This document shows, in pieces, positions 16,012-24,912 of a stretch of DNA of 64,000 nucleotides. A program made the position numbers and the translations under genes. Under the pieces are notes generated by a model. The model saw only the letters and a list, made by a program, of their open reading frames with translations, was not told the origin of the DNA and did not search any database. Each line of letters begins with the position of its first letter. The stretch's first letter is position 1. This DNA comes from VMCP01 sp964415065 (GTDB lineage: Bacteria > Bacteroidota > Bacteroidia > NS11-12g > UBA955), in the NCBI GenBank assembly GCA_964415065.1, contig CAYPYX010000003.1, forward strand, positions 1 through 64,000. Reading direction: 5' to 3'.

Positions 16012-16566
16012 CTATTTAAACTTTGCATGGATTACAACATCCAAAAATTTCCCATTAAATAAACAATGTTCTTTCAATACAGCGTCTTTTACATATCCAG
16101 ACGATTCGAAAATCGGATAAATGTGAGGTCTTAAATCAAATGCATAGGTATAGATCTTGTGAAGCCCTAATGTATCAAATGCAACAAAATCCAATAACTT
16201 CAGATACTCCACCCAAATTTCCTCAAATCTATCGCTTTCCAACTCAGTGTTCATAATAAATGAAATTTCCGCATTTCTATCCACCCAATTAATATGTACT
16301 AAACCTCCATACCCAATACACTTATCCTCCTCTAATAATGAAAACAATATTTGATTGGGTTGATCTTCATCAAAAAGCTTTGCCACAACCTGTTCAAAGT
16401 ACCAGTTTTGATCTGTTTCCGTAAGCAACTTGTTTTGTCGCAAATGATAAATTTGCTCGTTTCTCCATTTCATAATATCCAAACGATCTTGCATCCGAAT
16501 GGGAACCAATCGGAAATTACTGATGGAAAATTCCTGTTCAGAACCAAGCACTTTATATTGCGCCAT
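16012..16566 (-). CDS. GNAT family acetyltransferase (RimJ/RimL type) in the Pse locus
   Basis: 184 residues. GNAT features: LVPIRMQDRLDIMKWRNEQIY at the N terminus, CIGYGGLVHINWVDRNAEISF in the beta-4 region, and LGLHKIYTYAFD. It differs clearly from the adjacent PseH, so it is not a recent duplicate. It probably acylates an amino sugar of the same glycan, for example a position that the pathway leaves as a free amine. The substrate is unknown. Confidence 0.8.
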   Translation of the reverse strand: MAQYKVLGSEQEFSISNFRLVPIRMQDRLDIMKWRNEQIYHLRQNKLLTETDQNWYFEQVVAKLFDEDQPNQILFSLLEEDKCIGYGGLVHINWVDRNAEISFIMNTELESDRFEEIWVEYLKLLDFVAFDTLGLHKIYTYAFDLRPHIYPIFESSGYVKDAVLKEHCLFNGKFLDVVIHAKFK

Positions 16567-16640
16567 AAACTACCATTAATATTTTGAATCTTCTTGAATA
16601 AACAGATTCATTCAGCAAATTATATCTGGTTTTCAAGTTT

Positions 16641-17654
16641 TTATTTCTCTGTAAATTCAGGATCTACATGCTCTTTGATTAACTTTCGCAGTCCTTCAAC
16701 ACTTTCCCATTCAGTATTTTCCCCTGAATTATAATAAAACCCAACAGGTACCTTTACTGCATTGAATTCTTGTATAAATTCTTCCAAACTCCAATGATGT
16801 GAACTAGGTAAAATAGTGTAGTATTTTCCTAAGTCATATGTGTAAAAACTATCGGAAGGAGTTATCATCTCCTCGTGAACTTTTTCTCCAGGGCGAATCC
16901 CAATAACTTCATGTTTGCACTCTGGGCCAATAGCCATAGCCACATCTGTTATTTTGTAAGAAGGAATTTTTGGGATAAAAATCTCGCCACCCCATGCATG
17001 AAACAAAGCATGCATAACCATATCTACACCCCCTTGCAAAGAAATGTTGAATCGAGTCATATTGGGATCCGTAATGGGTAAAACACCTTCTTTACGTTTA
17101 TTTAAGAAAAACGGAATCACCGAACCATTAGAACCCATTACATTTCCATATCTTACAACACTAAATCGAATGGGATTCCAACCTTTAATGTTATTTGCAG
17201 CTACAAATAACTTGTCAGATGCTAACTTTGTCGCACCATATAAATTGATGGGTGCACATGCTTTATCCGTTGATAATGCTACAACGCGCTCTACATTAGT
17301 TTCCAAACACGCTTCGATTACATTTCGAGCACCATCGATGTTCGTTTTAACACATTCATCTGGATTGTATTCAGCAATGGGTACGTGTTTCATGGCAGCA
17401 GCGTGTATAACGTAATCTACGTCTTTTATTGCCCGCCTTAAACGATCCTTATCACGAACATCACCTATCAGAAATCGAATTTGAGGGTATTTTGAATCGG
17501 GAAATTCTTGAGCCATTTGAAATTGTTTTTGCTCATCGCGAGAATAAATCACCAATTTTTTTATTTCCGGAAAGTGGGTTAAGATATGCTTTGTAAGTGC
17601 TTTTCCTAAAGATCCTGTTCCGCCAGTAATTAAGAGAGTTTTATTAGATAGCAT
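16641..17654 (-). CDS. pseB: UDP-N-acetylglucosamine 4,6-dehydratase (inverting)
   Basis: First step of pseudaminic acid synthesis: converts UDP-GlcNAc to the 4-keto-6-deoxy-L-arabino sugar. Extended SDR of 337 residues with LLITGGTGSLGKAL (7-20) for NADP. The catalytic set STDKACAPINLYGATK places D130, K131, Y139 and K143 as expected for PseB rather than for retaining dehydratases. FRYGNVMGSNGSVIPFF-type segment and RPGEKVHEEMI also present. Gap to the next gene is 74 bases. Confidence 0.95.
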   Translation of the reverse strand: MLSNKTLLITGGTGSLGKALTKHILTHFPEIKKLVIYSRDEQKQFQMAQEFPDSKYPQIRFLIGDVRDKDRLRRAIKDVDYVIHAAAMKHVPIAEYNPDECVKTNIDGARNVIEACLETNVERVVALSTDKACAPINLYGATKLASDKLFVAANNIKGWNPIRFSVVRYGNVMGSNGSVIPFFLNKRKEGVLPITDPNMTRFNISLQGGVDMVMHALFHAWGGEIFIPKIPSYKITDVAMAIGPECKHEVIGIRPGEKVHEEMITPSDSFYTYDLGKYYTILPSSHHWSLEEFIQEFNAVKVPVGFYYNSGENTEWESVEGLRKLIKEHVDPEFTEK

Positions 17655-17739
17655 GGAAGTATTCGTTCAAAATTAAACGATATTTCCTCTTTGAGCATTA
17701 TAGGCTACAATTTGTTACAAAATAATACCTTTTTATCCG

Positions 17740-18618
17740 CTATTTTTTCCAATTACTTGGCACCACTATTTCTTCTGAAAACGTCTGTTTACAATCAAGT
17801 AATTCAATTTTATTGGTTAAAGACCTTTTTACAGCAGCTATGTTTTGGGTCAATTGTTCTGCATTCTGTACTCCAATAATCACTCGGTCTATATACTCTT
17901 TCTCTAAAACATAGCTCAATAATACTCCCGATAATTCTGATCCAAATTCATCTTGTAATCGTTTTATCTCCGATTTAACTACATCAAAATGCGTCGATAA
18001 TTTATCCGTCGACATAAAAAACAAACCTTGTAAAAAAGCTGATCTCGAATGTATTTCGCACCCCTTTGATTTTAGCTTTTTCATAATCTCCACAAATCGG
18101 CCATCAAAATAGTTGAACGGTACTTGAACGATATCGGGATAACCCGTTTTTTCATGCAACTCTTGCAATTGTTCAAACTCTTGCAATGTGTTTAAGGAAT
18201 ACCCCACTTTTTCGACTAAACCCGATGATTTTAACCCTTGAAGCCCTTTCCATAATTCCGGAAATTCCACCAACTCCAACGGACGATGAGCCATCAACCC
18301 ATAAACTTGACCAACATTCAATCGATCCAACGACTTCGAAAATTGCTCCAGCAACTCCACTTCTGTTCTGCAATACTTGAATTTGGTAATTATTTTAAAG
18401 GATTTCGGGGGAATTGATTTCAGGTATTTCCCAAGAATTTGCTCTGATTCGCCGTATCCACTTGCAGTATCCAAAACATCCAATCCCTCTTGTGAAGCAA
18501 TTTCTAAAATCTGCTGAACTTCTTCTAGTGTCGGTTTTCCGTCTTCGTTAGAAATACCATAATCCAATCCAAATTGTATTGTTCCTATTCCTATTTTATG
18601 TTCGCAATTCAGTTTCAT
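17740..18618 (-). CDS. aldo/keto reductase family protein
   Basis: 292 residues. AKR barrel with the expected tetrad: Asp in GLDVLDTASGYGESE with Tyr four residues on, Lys in IITKFKYC, and His in YGLMAHRP. VGYSLNTLQEF and RVIIGVQNAEQL fit the cofactor region. Members of this branch are common in nonulosonic acid and other sugar loci, but their step is rarely known. It starts inside the stop of the LolE-like permease gene (ATGA), so the sugar locus may be transcribed from further upstream than pseB. Confidence 0.85.
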   Translation of the reverse strand: MKLNCEHKIGIGTIQFGLDYGISNEDGKPTLEEVQQILEIASQEGLDVLDTASGYGESEQILGKYLKSIPPKSFKIITKFKYCRTEVELLEQFSKSLDRLNVGQVYGLMAHRPLELVEFPELWKGLQGLKSSGLVEKVGYSLNTLQEFEQLQELHEKTGYPDIVQVPFNYFDGRFVEIMKKLKSKGCEIHSRSAFLQGLFFMSTDKLSTHFDVVKSEIKRLQDEFGSELSGVLLSYVLEKEYIDRVIIGVQNAEQLTQNIAAVKRSLTNKIELLDCKQTFSEEIVVPSNWKK

Positions 18619-19850
18619 CGTCCCATTTTCACTAAACCTCTAACACCTAAAGAAACTATAAAACCCAACATAGCATTTAAACTCAATACCAAAACTATAT
18701 CCAGCCATCGCAAACTTACCGGATAAACCAATTCAAAAGTTGATTGCGTTTTAACTAAGCCATAATGCTGTTGCACCCAAATTAAAATTATCGCTATTAA
18801 CATCCCCAGAACCGATCCAATTACACTAACCAGCAATCCCTCAATTATAAAAACTCGGCGCAACAACTTTAATCGCATACCCATTGCTAATAAAATCTGC
18901 AAATCCGACTGTTTGTCGATAGCCATCATACGCAATGAACCATACAAATTGAAGCTAATTAACGCCAAAATAAAAGCCAATAACGCAAAGGAAAACCATT
19001 TCTCTGTATTAAACATTTTGTGCAACGTGGGGTGTTGTTCCTGTAAATTACGAACATCAAAATCCCCAAAATACGTCTCTAAAAGTCGTTGTTTAATCGC
19101 CGACTCGGCGCCAAATCCCCCTTCCACTCGTATAGCTAATTCACTGGCGTATCCCATACCAACCGAACCTTCTTCTATCACTTGGTCATCCTCTCGAGCA
19201 AACAACGTTTGTGCTGTTTGTAATGGAACAATCACCGTATTTTGTGCATCATCATCAGCTAACTGAACCATTGCGGTTACTCCCAATACTTCTTGGTTTA
19301 GTTGGGTTTGTGCCACCGAACCAGAGGTCCTATCCGGCGATAATAACTCAATATAATTGTCATTACCATTTAATCCCAATCGGTAAACCAAACCTTCCGA
19401 TAACCACGCATATTGAATATCCCCAGAAACCGATACCAACTTGGGAATACCCGCTTTAACCATCGAATCCACTCGAAAAACTCGGAAAAATGAGGAATCT
19501 ACACCGCGTACTCGAGCTACCGTTTGTTGATCACCATATTTGATAATGGCTTTGTCCTGCAATATTACACTTACGCCTCTTACGCCTGGAACCCGTTGAA
19601 TACTATCAATCATCGACCTGCGTACATAAAAAACCTTACCCGTGTTTGGGAGCATTTTTAAGTGGGGTGAACTGTTCTTATATCCCCCAAAAATGGAATC
19701 TTCAAAGCCATTTAAGGCACTCAACAATATGAGCAAAGCCATGGCTCCTACTGCATAACCAGCCAAAGAAATTCCAGTAATGATATTGACCGCCGAGGGA
19801 TTTTTTCTCGAAAAAAAATACTTCCTAGCAATGAGCCAAACCAATTTCAT
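18615..19850 (-). CDS. LolC/LolE-like ABC transporter permease
   Basis: 411 residues, MacB/FtsX-type topology: one membrane segment near 22-45 (SLAGYAVGAMALLILLSAL), a large periplasmic domain, and three segments in the last third (ALLAFILALISFNLYGSL, VSVIGSVLGMLIAIILIW, IVLVLSLNAMLGFIVSLG). The N-terminal ARKYFFSRKN is typical of lipoprotein-releasing permeases in Bacteroidota. It would extract lipoproteins from the inner membrane together with an ATPase that is not in the window. It lies 57 bases after rbfA. Confidence 0.85.
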   Translation of the reverse strand: MKLVWLIARKYFFSRKNPSAVNIITGISLAGYAVGAMALLILLSALNGFEDSIFGGYKNSSPHLKMLPNTGKVFYVRRSMIDSIQRVPGVRGVSVILQDKAIIKYGDQQTVARVRGVDSSFFRVFRVDSMVKAGIPKLVSVSGDIQYAWLSEGLVYRLGLNGNDNYIELLSPDRTSGSVAQTQLNQEVLGVTAMVQLADDDAQNTVIVPLQTAQTLFAREDDQVIEEGSVGMGYASELAIRVEGGFGAESAIKQRLLETYFGDFDVRNLQEQHPTLHKMFNTEKWFSFALLAFILALISFNLYGSLRMMAIDKQSDLQILLAMGMRLKLLRRVFIIEGLLVSVIGSVLGMLIAIILIWVQQHYGLVKTQSTFELVYPVSLRWLDIVLVLSLNAMLGFIVSLGVRGLVKMGR

Positions 19851-19907
19851 GGTTGCGATCTGTTATGATCTTTGATCTTCGTTTTTGATTTAATTAATAC
19901 TTCTCCT

Positions 19908-20249
19908 TTACTCGTTGATCTTGCGGAACAATTCATCCATCTTCTCAACGTAATCTAATGTATCGTCTTCGTAAAAACGGATTTCGGGGATTTTTCGTAC
20001 GTTATTTCGAATTTTTATAGCCAATTCATGTCGTACCTCTTTGTTCACTGGCCCGTTTAAATGATCTAATATATCTTGACGATTCTTATTGTTAAAAAGC
20101 GACAAATAGACCTTTAAATAACCTAAGTCTGGGCTAACTACTACCTTAGATATAGTTACGAAAGCACCTGTTAACCACTCGCTTCGGTGATTACTTAAAA
20201 TTTCTCCTAAGTCCTTTTGTATTTGTCTGGCAAATCGTTCTTGTCTCAT
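19908..20249 (-). CDS. rbfA: 30S ribosome-binding factor RbfA
   Basis: 113-residue KH-type protein that binds the immature 30S subunit and helps 16S rRNA 5'-end maturation. N-terminal RQERFARQIQKDLGEIL, central ISKVVVSPDLGYLKVYLS and C-terminal RKIPEIRFYEDDTLD are typical. ATG start. Confidence 0.95.
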   Translation of the reverse strand: MRQERFARQIQKDLGEILSNHRSEWLTGAFVTISKVVVSPDLGYLKVYLSLFNNKNRQDILDHLNGPVNKEVRHELAIKIRNNVRKIPEIRFYEDDTLDYVEKMDELFRKINE

Positions 20250-20324
20250 TTTCGTTTTTTACTTTTAACTCTTTGTGTTGTTACCCGATAGGAATTTTAC
20301 TGTCTCCCAAGATCTCCAAACCCA

Positions 20325-21794
20325 TCAAAGCTCTTTCCTCAATCGTGCTACAGGAATATTTAATTGTTCTCTATACTTCGCCACGGTTCTGCGTGCAATA
20401 GGGTAACCTTTTTTCACCAATAATTCGCACAAATGCTCATCGGTTAAAGGCTTGGATTTACTCTCTGCCGCAACTGCTTCTGCCAATATTTTTTTAATCT
20501 CTTTGGTAGAAATCTCCTCTCCTTCTCCGTTGTCAATTCCTTCCGAAAAGAAAAACTTCAACGGAAAAATTCCAAACTCCGTTTCCACATATTTTGAGTT
20601 TGCTACACGGGAAATGGTACTCACATCCAACGACACAACCTCCGCAATATCCTTGAGTATCATGGGTTTTAAGTACGACTCATCCCCTTCCAAAAAGAAT
20701 TCACGTTGTCTTTTTACAATGGCTTCCATCGTACTTAGTAATGTATGTTGGCGTTGCTTTACTGAATCGATAAACCATCTAGCCCCCTCAATTTTTTGCT
20801 TAATATATTGAACCGCATCCTTTAATTGCTGCTCTTTATTGTGAGCCGCTTCGTACGTTTTTAAAGTTTCGGTATATGCTGAGCTTAATCGCAATTCCGG
20901 TGCATTCCTTGAATTCAAACTCACAAACAATTGGCCTCCTTCTTCCCTTACCGTAAAATCAGGTATAATATATTGAGTTTTGGCATTTACTGCACCTGAT
21001 TCACCAGGTTTTGGATTTAATTTAATGATTTCGTTAATGGCTGCCTTTAACTGTTCGTCGTTGACCTTCAACGATTTCATAATTTTATCGTAGTGTTTTC
21101 GCGAAAAAGCCTCCATTTGTTCGGAAATAATTCGCTCAGCTAAGGTCAATGCATCGTTATCTCCGTAATCTTTTTTGTATAGTTGAAGCAACAAACACTC
21201 TTGTAAATCACGCGCACCTATTCCCGGAGGATCAAAATTCTGAATTTTGATGAGCACTTTTTCAAGCTCATCTTCCGTGGTCATGATGTTTTCGTTAAAC
21301 GCCAAATCATTAACAATGCTTCTCAATTCACGGCGTAAATAACCATCCTCTTCAATAGAATTAATTAAATGAATGGCTAATAGTAAATCTTTCTCGTCAA
21401 AAATTGAAGCCTGAGCTTGCTCCATTAAATACTCCTGAAATGATGACTCACTCCGAATAGGCAATTCATTTCTGTCTTCGCCTGTGTAATCTTCTCCCAT
21501 TCTGAAAGACCCAAATTCATCATCTCCCCCACTTTGACGTAAAATTTCATCGACATCGTAATTCTGAGAATCATTAAAATCATCCCCCCAATCGTCGGAT
21601 TCTTTACCATCATTAGCACTTTCAGCAAATTCCATGTCGGTTTCTGCTTTTTCCAATGCCGGATTATCTAACAACTCTTCCGACATACGTTCTTCAAAAT
21701 CCAGCGTATTCATCTGCAGCAGTTTAATAAATTGAATCTGCTGAGGCGACAACTTTTGCTGTAACGTTTGTATCTGCGAATGCTTTAGAGCCAT
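20325..21794 (-). CDS. rpoN: RNA polymerase sigma-54 factor
   Basis: 489 residues from the preferred ATG. Region I is glutamine-rich (SQIQTLQQKLSPQQIQFIKLLQM). An acidic, low-complexity region II (about 45-105, many Asp, Glu and Ser) follows, then the core-binding part, the HTH and the RpoN box ARRTVAKYRE near the C terminus. An upstream Met would add six residues; I choose 21,794 because a -7 box lies only five bases before it and the longer start would overlap that box. It directs transcription with AAA+ activators, none of which is in the window. Confidence 0.95.
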   Translation of the reverse strand: MALKHSQIQTLQQKLSPQQIQFIKLLQMNTLDFEERMSEELLDNPALEKAETDMEFAESANDGKESDDWGDDFNDSQNYDVDEILRQSGGDDEFGSFRMGEDYTGEDRNELPIRSESSFQEYLMEQAQASIFDEKDLLLAIHLINSIEEDGYLRRELRSIVNDLAFNENIMTTEDELEKVLIKIQNFDPPGIGARDLQECLLLQLYKKDYGDNDALTLAERIISEQMEAFSRKHYDKIMKSLKVNDEQLKAAINEIIKLNPKPGESGAVNAKTQYIIPDFTVREEGGQLFVSLNSRNAPELRLSSAYTETLKTYEAAHNKEQQLKDAVQYIKQKIEGARWFIDSVKQRQHTLLSTMEAIVKRQREFFLEGDESYLKPMILKDIAEVVSLDVSTISRVANSKYVETEFGIFPLKFFFSEGIDNGEGEEISTKEIKKILAEAVAAESKSKPLTDEHLCELLVKKGYPIARRTVAKYREQLNIPVARLRKEL

Positions 21795-21799
21795 CGCTA

Positions 21800-21807
21800 C
21801 AAAGATA
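21800..21807 (-). promoter_or_regulatory. -7 box TATCTTTG of rpoN
   Basis: TAnnTTTG match five bases before the ATG, predicting a leaderless or almost leaderless rpoN mRNA. Confidence 0.55.
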
Positions 21808-21814
21808 AACAAAT

Positions 21815-21928
21815 TTATGACCCGCTTGCCTCTTTCATGGCATATCCTTCGCCACTTCGTCTATGAGGTATGGGTTTGTTTTGTTTTGGGGGATGTTGGA
21901 CTTGTTGTGGTTTGGGATTATTTTCCAT
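21815..21928 (-). CDS. possible 37-residue small protein upstream of rpoN
   Basis: Short open frame of 37 residues, Pro/Gln/Lys/His-rich (begins MENNPKPQQV, ends EASGS), with no recognised family. The ATG is preceded by AAAGGAGA at nine bases, an unusually good Shine-Dalgarno sequence in a genome whose other starts rarely have one. It ends 20 bases before the rpoN start. It could be a real small protein, a leader peptide, or chance. Confidence 0.3.
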   Translation of the reverse strand: MENNPKPQQVQHPPKQNKPIPHRRSGEGYAMKEASGS

Positions 21929-22227
21929 GACGTTGGTCTCCTTTCTGCTAACAAGTTGCAACTTTGATGCCAAAATTTTTTAGTACTTCCACGAATAAGC
22001 ATAATTAATCGATGGAAAACCAATAACATTTGATCCGCGGTTAATTGTAATTGCCTTCAACCCCAATCGCTCTTTATTTTCTCAAAGATCTATTGGTTCC
22101 ACGGATATTAATCCTTCTGTGTAGTGAGCCTCAATGTAATACGATCCTAGTTCTTAATATTTCTGAGAATTTCGCTACTATTTTATGCCTCTTACGCACT
22201 GTGCCGTTCAGCAATTTCGCAATTCTC
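21929..22227. other. intergenic stretch between prfA and the rpoN leader
   Basis: With the small frame next to it, this is a 430-base stretch without a firm gene, between the prfA stop and the rpoN start. I see no tRNA fold, no strong terminator hairpin and no TAnnTTTG box apart from the one next to rpoN. Confidence 0.5.
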
Positions 22228-23298
22228 TTATGCTCCCTCTGCCCTTAAACGCTCCGCATTCTCGGCAACCATCAATGCATTGATGATTTCATCTAAATCT
22301 CCGTTGATGATATTGGGTAAATCGTATAACGTTAAATTAATTCGATGATCTGTTACGCGACTTTGAGGATAATTATAGGTTCGAATTTTTGCACTTCGAT
22401 CACCCGTGGAAACCAACGTTTTTCTTTTTGCAGCTATTGCAGCGTTGTGTTTTTCTAATTCGATTTCATACAACTTGGTACGAAGCATTTTCATCGCCTT
22501 TTCTCGGTTCTTTAACTGTGTTCGCTCTGTTTGACAAATGACTACCATCCCAGTAGGTAAGTGTGTTAACATTACTTTGGTTTCCACTTTGTTTACGTTC
22601 TGTCCTCCAGCTCCTCCACTTCGCGAAGTTTCCATTTTTACATCTGCTTCACGGAAATTTACATCCACCTCATCTGCTTCCGGCATAACAGCTACCGTAG
22701 CTGCCGATGTGTGAATTCTTCCTTGACTTTCTGTTTGTGGAACTCGTTGTACGCGGTGCACTCCACTTTCATACTTTAAAATTCCATAGGTTCCGGGTTC
22801 ATTCACCGAAAAACTGATTTTTGAATACCCACCTGTACTGCCATCCATCTCTTCAACTATCTCCGTTTTCCATCCTTTACGATCGCAATATTTACTGTAC
22901 ATTCGATATAAATCTCCTACGAAAATAGATGCTTCATCTCCTCCGGTTCCTGCACGGATTTCTACTATACATGTTTTAGCGTCCTCTGGATCTTTTGGTA
23001 ATAACAATAAGCGGATTTGCTCTTCCATCGGTGCCACTTTGGCCTCTAATTGATCGAGCTCCTCCTTTGCCATATCCTTTAATTCCTTATCTTTTTCGTT
23101 TTTTAGGATATCTTTAGCTTCCGTTATTCCTTCTACCGTTTTCTTATATTCAAAATACGCGGCTACCACCTCCTCCAAATCGCGGTATTCCTTGTTTAAT
23201 TTGGTAAATCGTTTGATATCCCCCGAAATCTCAGGACTACTTAGCAATAATTCCAATTCCTTAAAATGTGCGTAAACCGCTTCCAGTTTTTCAAGCAT
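22228..23298 (-). CDS. prfA: peptide chain release factor 1
   Basis: 356 residues. Recognises UAA and UAG and hydrolyses peptidyl-tRNA. The GGQ motif is in SGGAGGQNVNKVETKV. The codon-recognition motif PxT is PQT in QRVPQTESQGRIHTSAAT, which marks RF1 rather than RF2. Coiled N-terminal domain (1-100) as usual. Monocistronic by position, with its own -7 box eight bases before the ATG. Confidence 0.97.
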   Translation of the reverse strand: MLEKLEAVYAHFKELELLLSSPEISGDIKRFTKLNKEYRDLEEVVAAYFEYKKTVEGITEAKDILKNEKDKELKDMAKEELDQLEAKVAPMEEQIRLLLLPKDPEDAKTCIVEIRAGTGGDEASIFVGDLYRMYSKYCDRKGWKTEIVEEMDGSTGGYSKISFSVNEPGTYGILKYESGVHRVQRVPQTESQGRIHTSAATVAVMPEADEVDVNFREADVKMETSRSGGAGGQNVNKVETKVMLTHLPTGMVVICQTERTQLKNREKAMKMLRTKLYEIELEKHNAAIAAKRKTLVSTGDRSAKIRTYNYPQSRVTDHRINLTLYDLPNIINGDLDEIINALMVAENAERLRAEGA

Positions 23299-23306
23299 AT
23301 GAAGTG

Positions 23307-23314
23307 CAAAGATA
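23307..23314 (-). promoter_or_regulatory. -7 box TATCTTTG of prfA
   Basis: TAnnTTTG match with an 8-base gap to the ATG, so the 5' leader should be very short. Confidence 0.55.
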
Positions 23315-23371
23315 CATTCCTTTATTTTTAGTATATTCGCCTTTTAGAAACATCTATAAAATCATTCGACT

Positions 23372-23923
23372 ATGAAAAAATTTAATTTAGTGGCAGTTGC
23401 GATGTTGTTCGCGGGTGCTATGTTTGTTCAATCTTGTGAAAAAGAACCTACTCCTACCCCAAAACCTACCACAGGTATTGTTGAAATGAGCGTAAATGGT
23501 AAAAGTTGGGCTTCCAATAAAAATGGTGAAATGCTTATCAACGGTGAAGATACTCTTTACGGTTGCGATGCAGTAATTGAAGATGGAATGCTTACTCTTT
23601 CAGCGACTAATTTTAAAGATTCGTCGGTTGTTGGATTTAATTTTGTTTTAACTCCGGCTGTTACAGGTACTTACAGCGGAAAAGCAGACTTCACTGCCGA
23701 TGATTATGCTTTATATGCTCCAAAAGCGGATGTTATGACTCTATTAACTTTGTTGATGAATTACGACATTACTTACAGCGTAACCTTAACCAAAGTAGAT
23801 AAAACTACCGGTTTATGTTCTGGTATCTTTACCATCACTCAAACGGATAAAGCTTCAACTGGAATGGGTAACTTCAACATTACCAACGGTAAATTTACCG
23901 ATGTTAAAATGACTGTTCTTTAA
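23372..23923 (+). CDS. small lipoprotein, DUF6252-like
   Basis: 183 residues. Signal peptide with lipobox at Cys22 (FVQSCEKE), then a Pro/Thr linker (PTPTPKPTT) and a beta-rich domain opening with VEMSVNGKSWAS, the usual start of Bacteroidota lipoproteins of the DUF6252 type. Function unknown. It is the only plus-strand gene between 5.6 and 42.4 kb and has its own strong terminator, so it is a single-gene unit. Confidence 0.75.
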   Translation: MKKFNLVAVAMLFAGAMFVQSCEKEPTPTPKPTTGIVEMSVNGKSWASNKNGEMLINGEDTLYGCDAVIEDGMLTLSATNFKDSSVVGFNFVLTPAVTGTYSGKADFTADDYALYAPKADVMTLLTLLMNYDITYSVTLTKVDKTTGLCSGIFTITQTDKASTGMGNFNITNGKFTDVKMTVL

Positions 23924-23954
23924 ACTGAACAAATCACGATTGTTCTATATTATG

Positions 23955-23985
23955 GGCTTCTTCTTCGGGGGAAGCCTTTTTTATT
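23955..23985 (+). terminator. rho-independent terminator with a UUCG tetraloop
   Basis: Nine-pair stem starting GGCTTC and ending GAAGCC (two G-U pairs), closed as C-UUCG-G, followed by TTTTTTATTT. Located 32 bases after the lipoprotein stop. Confidence 0.88.
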
Positions 23986-24073
23986 TCTAGGTTTTGTAGT
24001 TGTAAAAATAATCTAAATATTTGTGCTTTAAGGATACTGTCGGCAGATTAAAACACCGTATCTACCTGATTAA

Positions 24074-24841
24074 TTATCCAATAAAATCCAAAAATTCCAA
24101 TTTTTCTCCGTCAAATCGTACATAAGCACTTCCGTGAAACCATTCGCCTAAATTAATATAACGACTATGACCATTGCTTAGTAATATATCCAATTTCAGA
24201 TGACGATGACCAAAAATAAAATAGTCGGGTACGCTTTCTTCCGTAATTTTATTTTTTTTATAATCGGATAAAACCTGTTCACAGTGCAGCACTAAAAACT
24301 CACGATCATTCCCTAAAAATTGTTCTTCACTTTTGGGTTGATTGAGTCGGCTCTTTTTAGAAAATCCACTCGCTATTCTAAATGCGAGATCAGGATGTAG
24401 TTGGCCGAATATATAGTTGGCCAGAGTATTGGTGAAAATTTTTTTTAGGAATTTATACTTCTCATCTCCAGGACCTAATCCATCTCCATGATGAATATAA
24501 AAACGGGTTTCTCCAAATTGAACTATTTCAGGTTCTCTAAATATTCGAACTCCACATTCCTTCACTAAATAATCTTGTATCCATAAATCATGATTACCTA
24601 CACAAATGTGTATTCGTATTCCAGAGTCCGACATTTGGGCTAACTTGCCCAAGAATCTTACGTATCCTCTGGGAACTACTTTTTTATATTCAAACCAGAA
24701 ATCAAAAGTGTCCCCCAAAAGAAAAACATCGGATGCATCTTCTGAAATTTTATCCAACCAAGCACATACCTTTCGTTCTCTTTGGAAGGAAATTTCGCCT
24801 TCAGGCATTCCGAGATGAAAATCACTGGCGAAATAAATCAT
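24074..24841 (-). CDS. lpxH: UDP-2,3-diacylglucosamine diphosphatase (LpxH-like)
   Basis: Calcineurin-like metallophosphoesterase, 255 residues. Metal-binding motifs in order: ASDFHLG (6-12), LLGDTFDFW, CVGNHD, IHHGDG and GHRH. The pattern SDFHLG/GDTFDFW fits LpxH, which makes lipid X in lipid A synthesis at the inner face of the membrane. No other lipid A genes are near, so the assignment rests on sequence alone; an LpxH2-type paralogue is possible. Confidence 0.85.
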   Translation of the reverse strand: MIYFASDFHLGMPEGEISFQRERKVCAWLDKISEDASDVFLLGDTFDFWFEYKKVVPRGYVRFLGKLAQMSDSGIRIHICVGNHDLWIQDYLVKECGVRIFREPEIVQFGETRFYIHHGDGLGPGDEKYKFLKKIFTNTLANYIFGQLHPDLAFRIASGFSKKSRLNQPKSEEQFLGNDREFLVLHCEQVLSDYKKNKITEESVPDYFIFGHRHLKLDILLSNGHSRYINLGEWFHGSAYVRFDGEKLEFLDFIG

Positions 24842-24912
24842 GTATTTAGTGGTATTTAATTAATGGTGTCCGGATTGCTAAAGAGAAAGTTTTACTAATC
24901 TTTTAAAAATAA

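Noticed and set aside
21835..22029. 64-residue frame on the minus strand upstream of rpoN
   Set aside because: It overlaps the better-supported 37-residue frame, has no ribosome-binding site, and looks random in composition.
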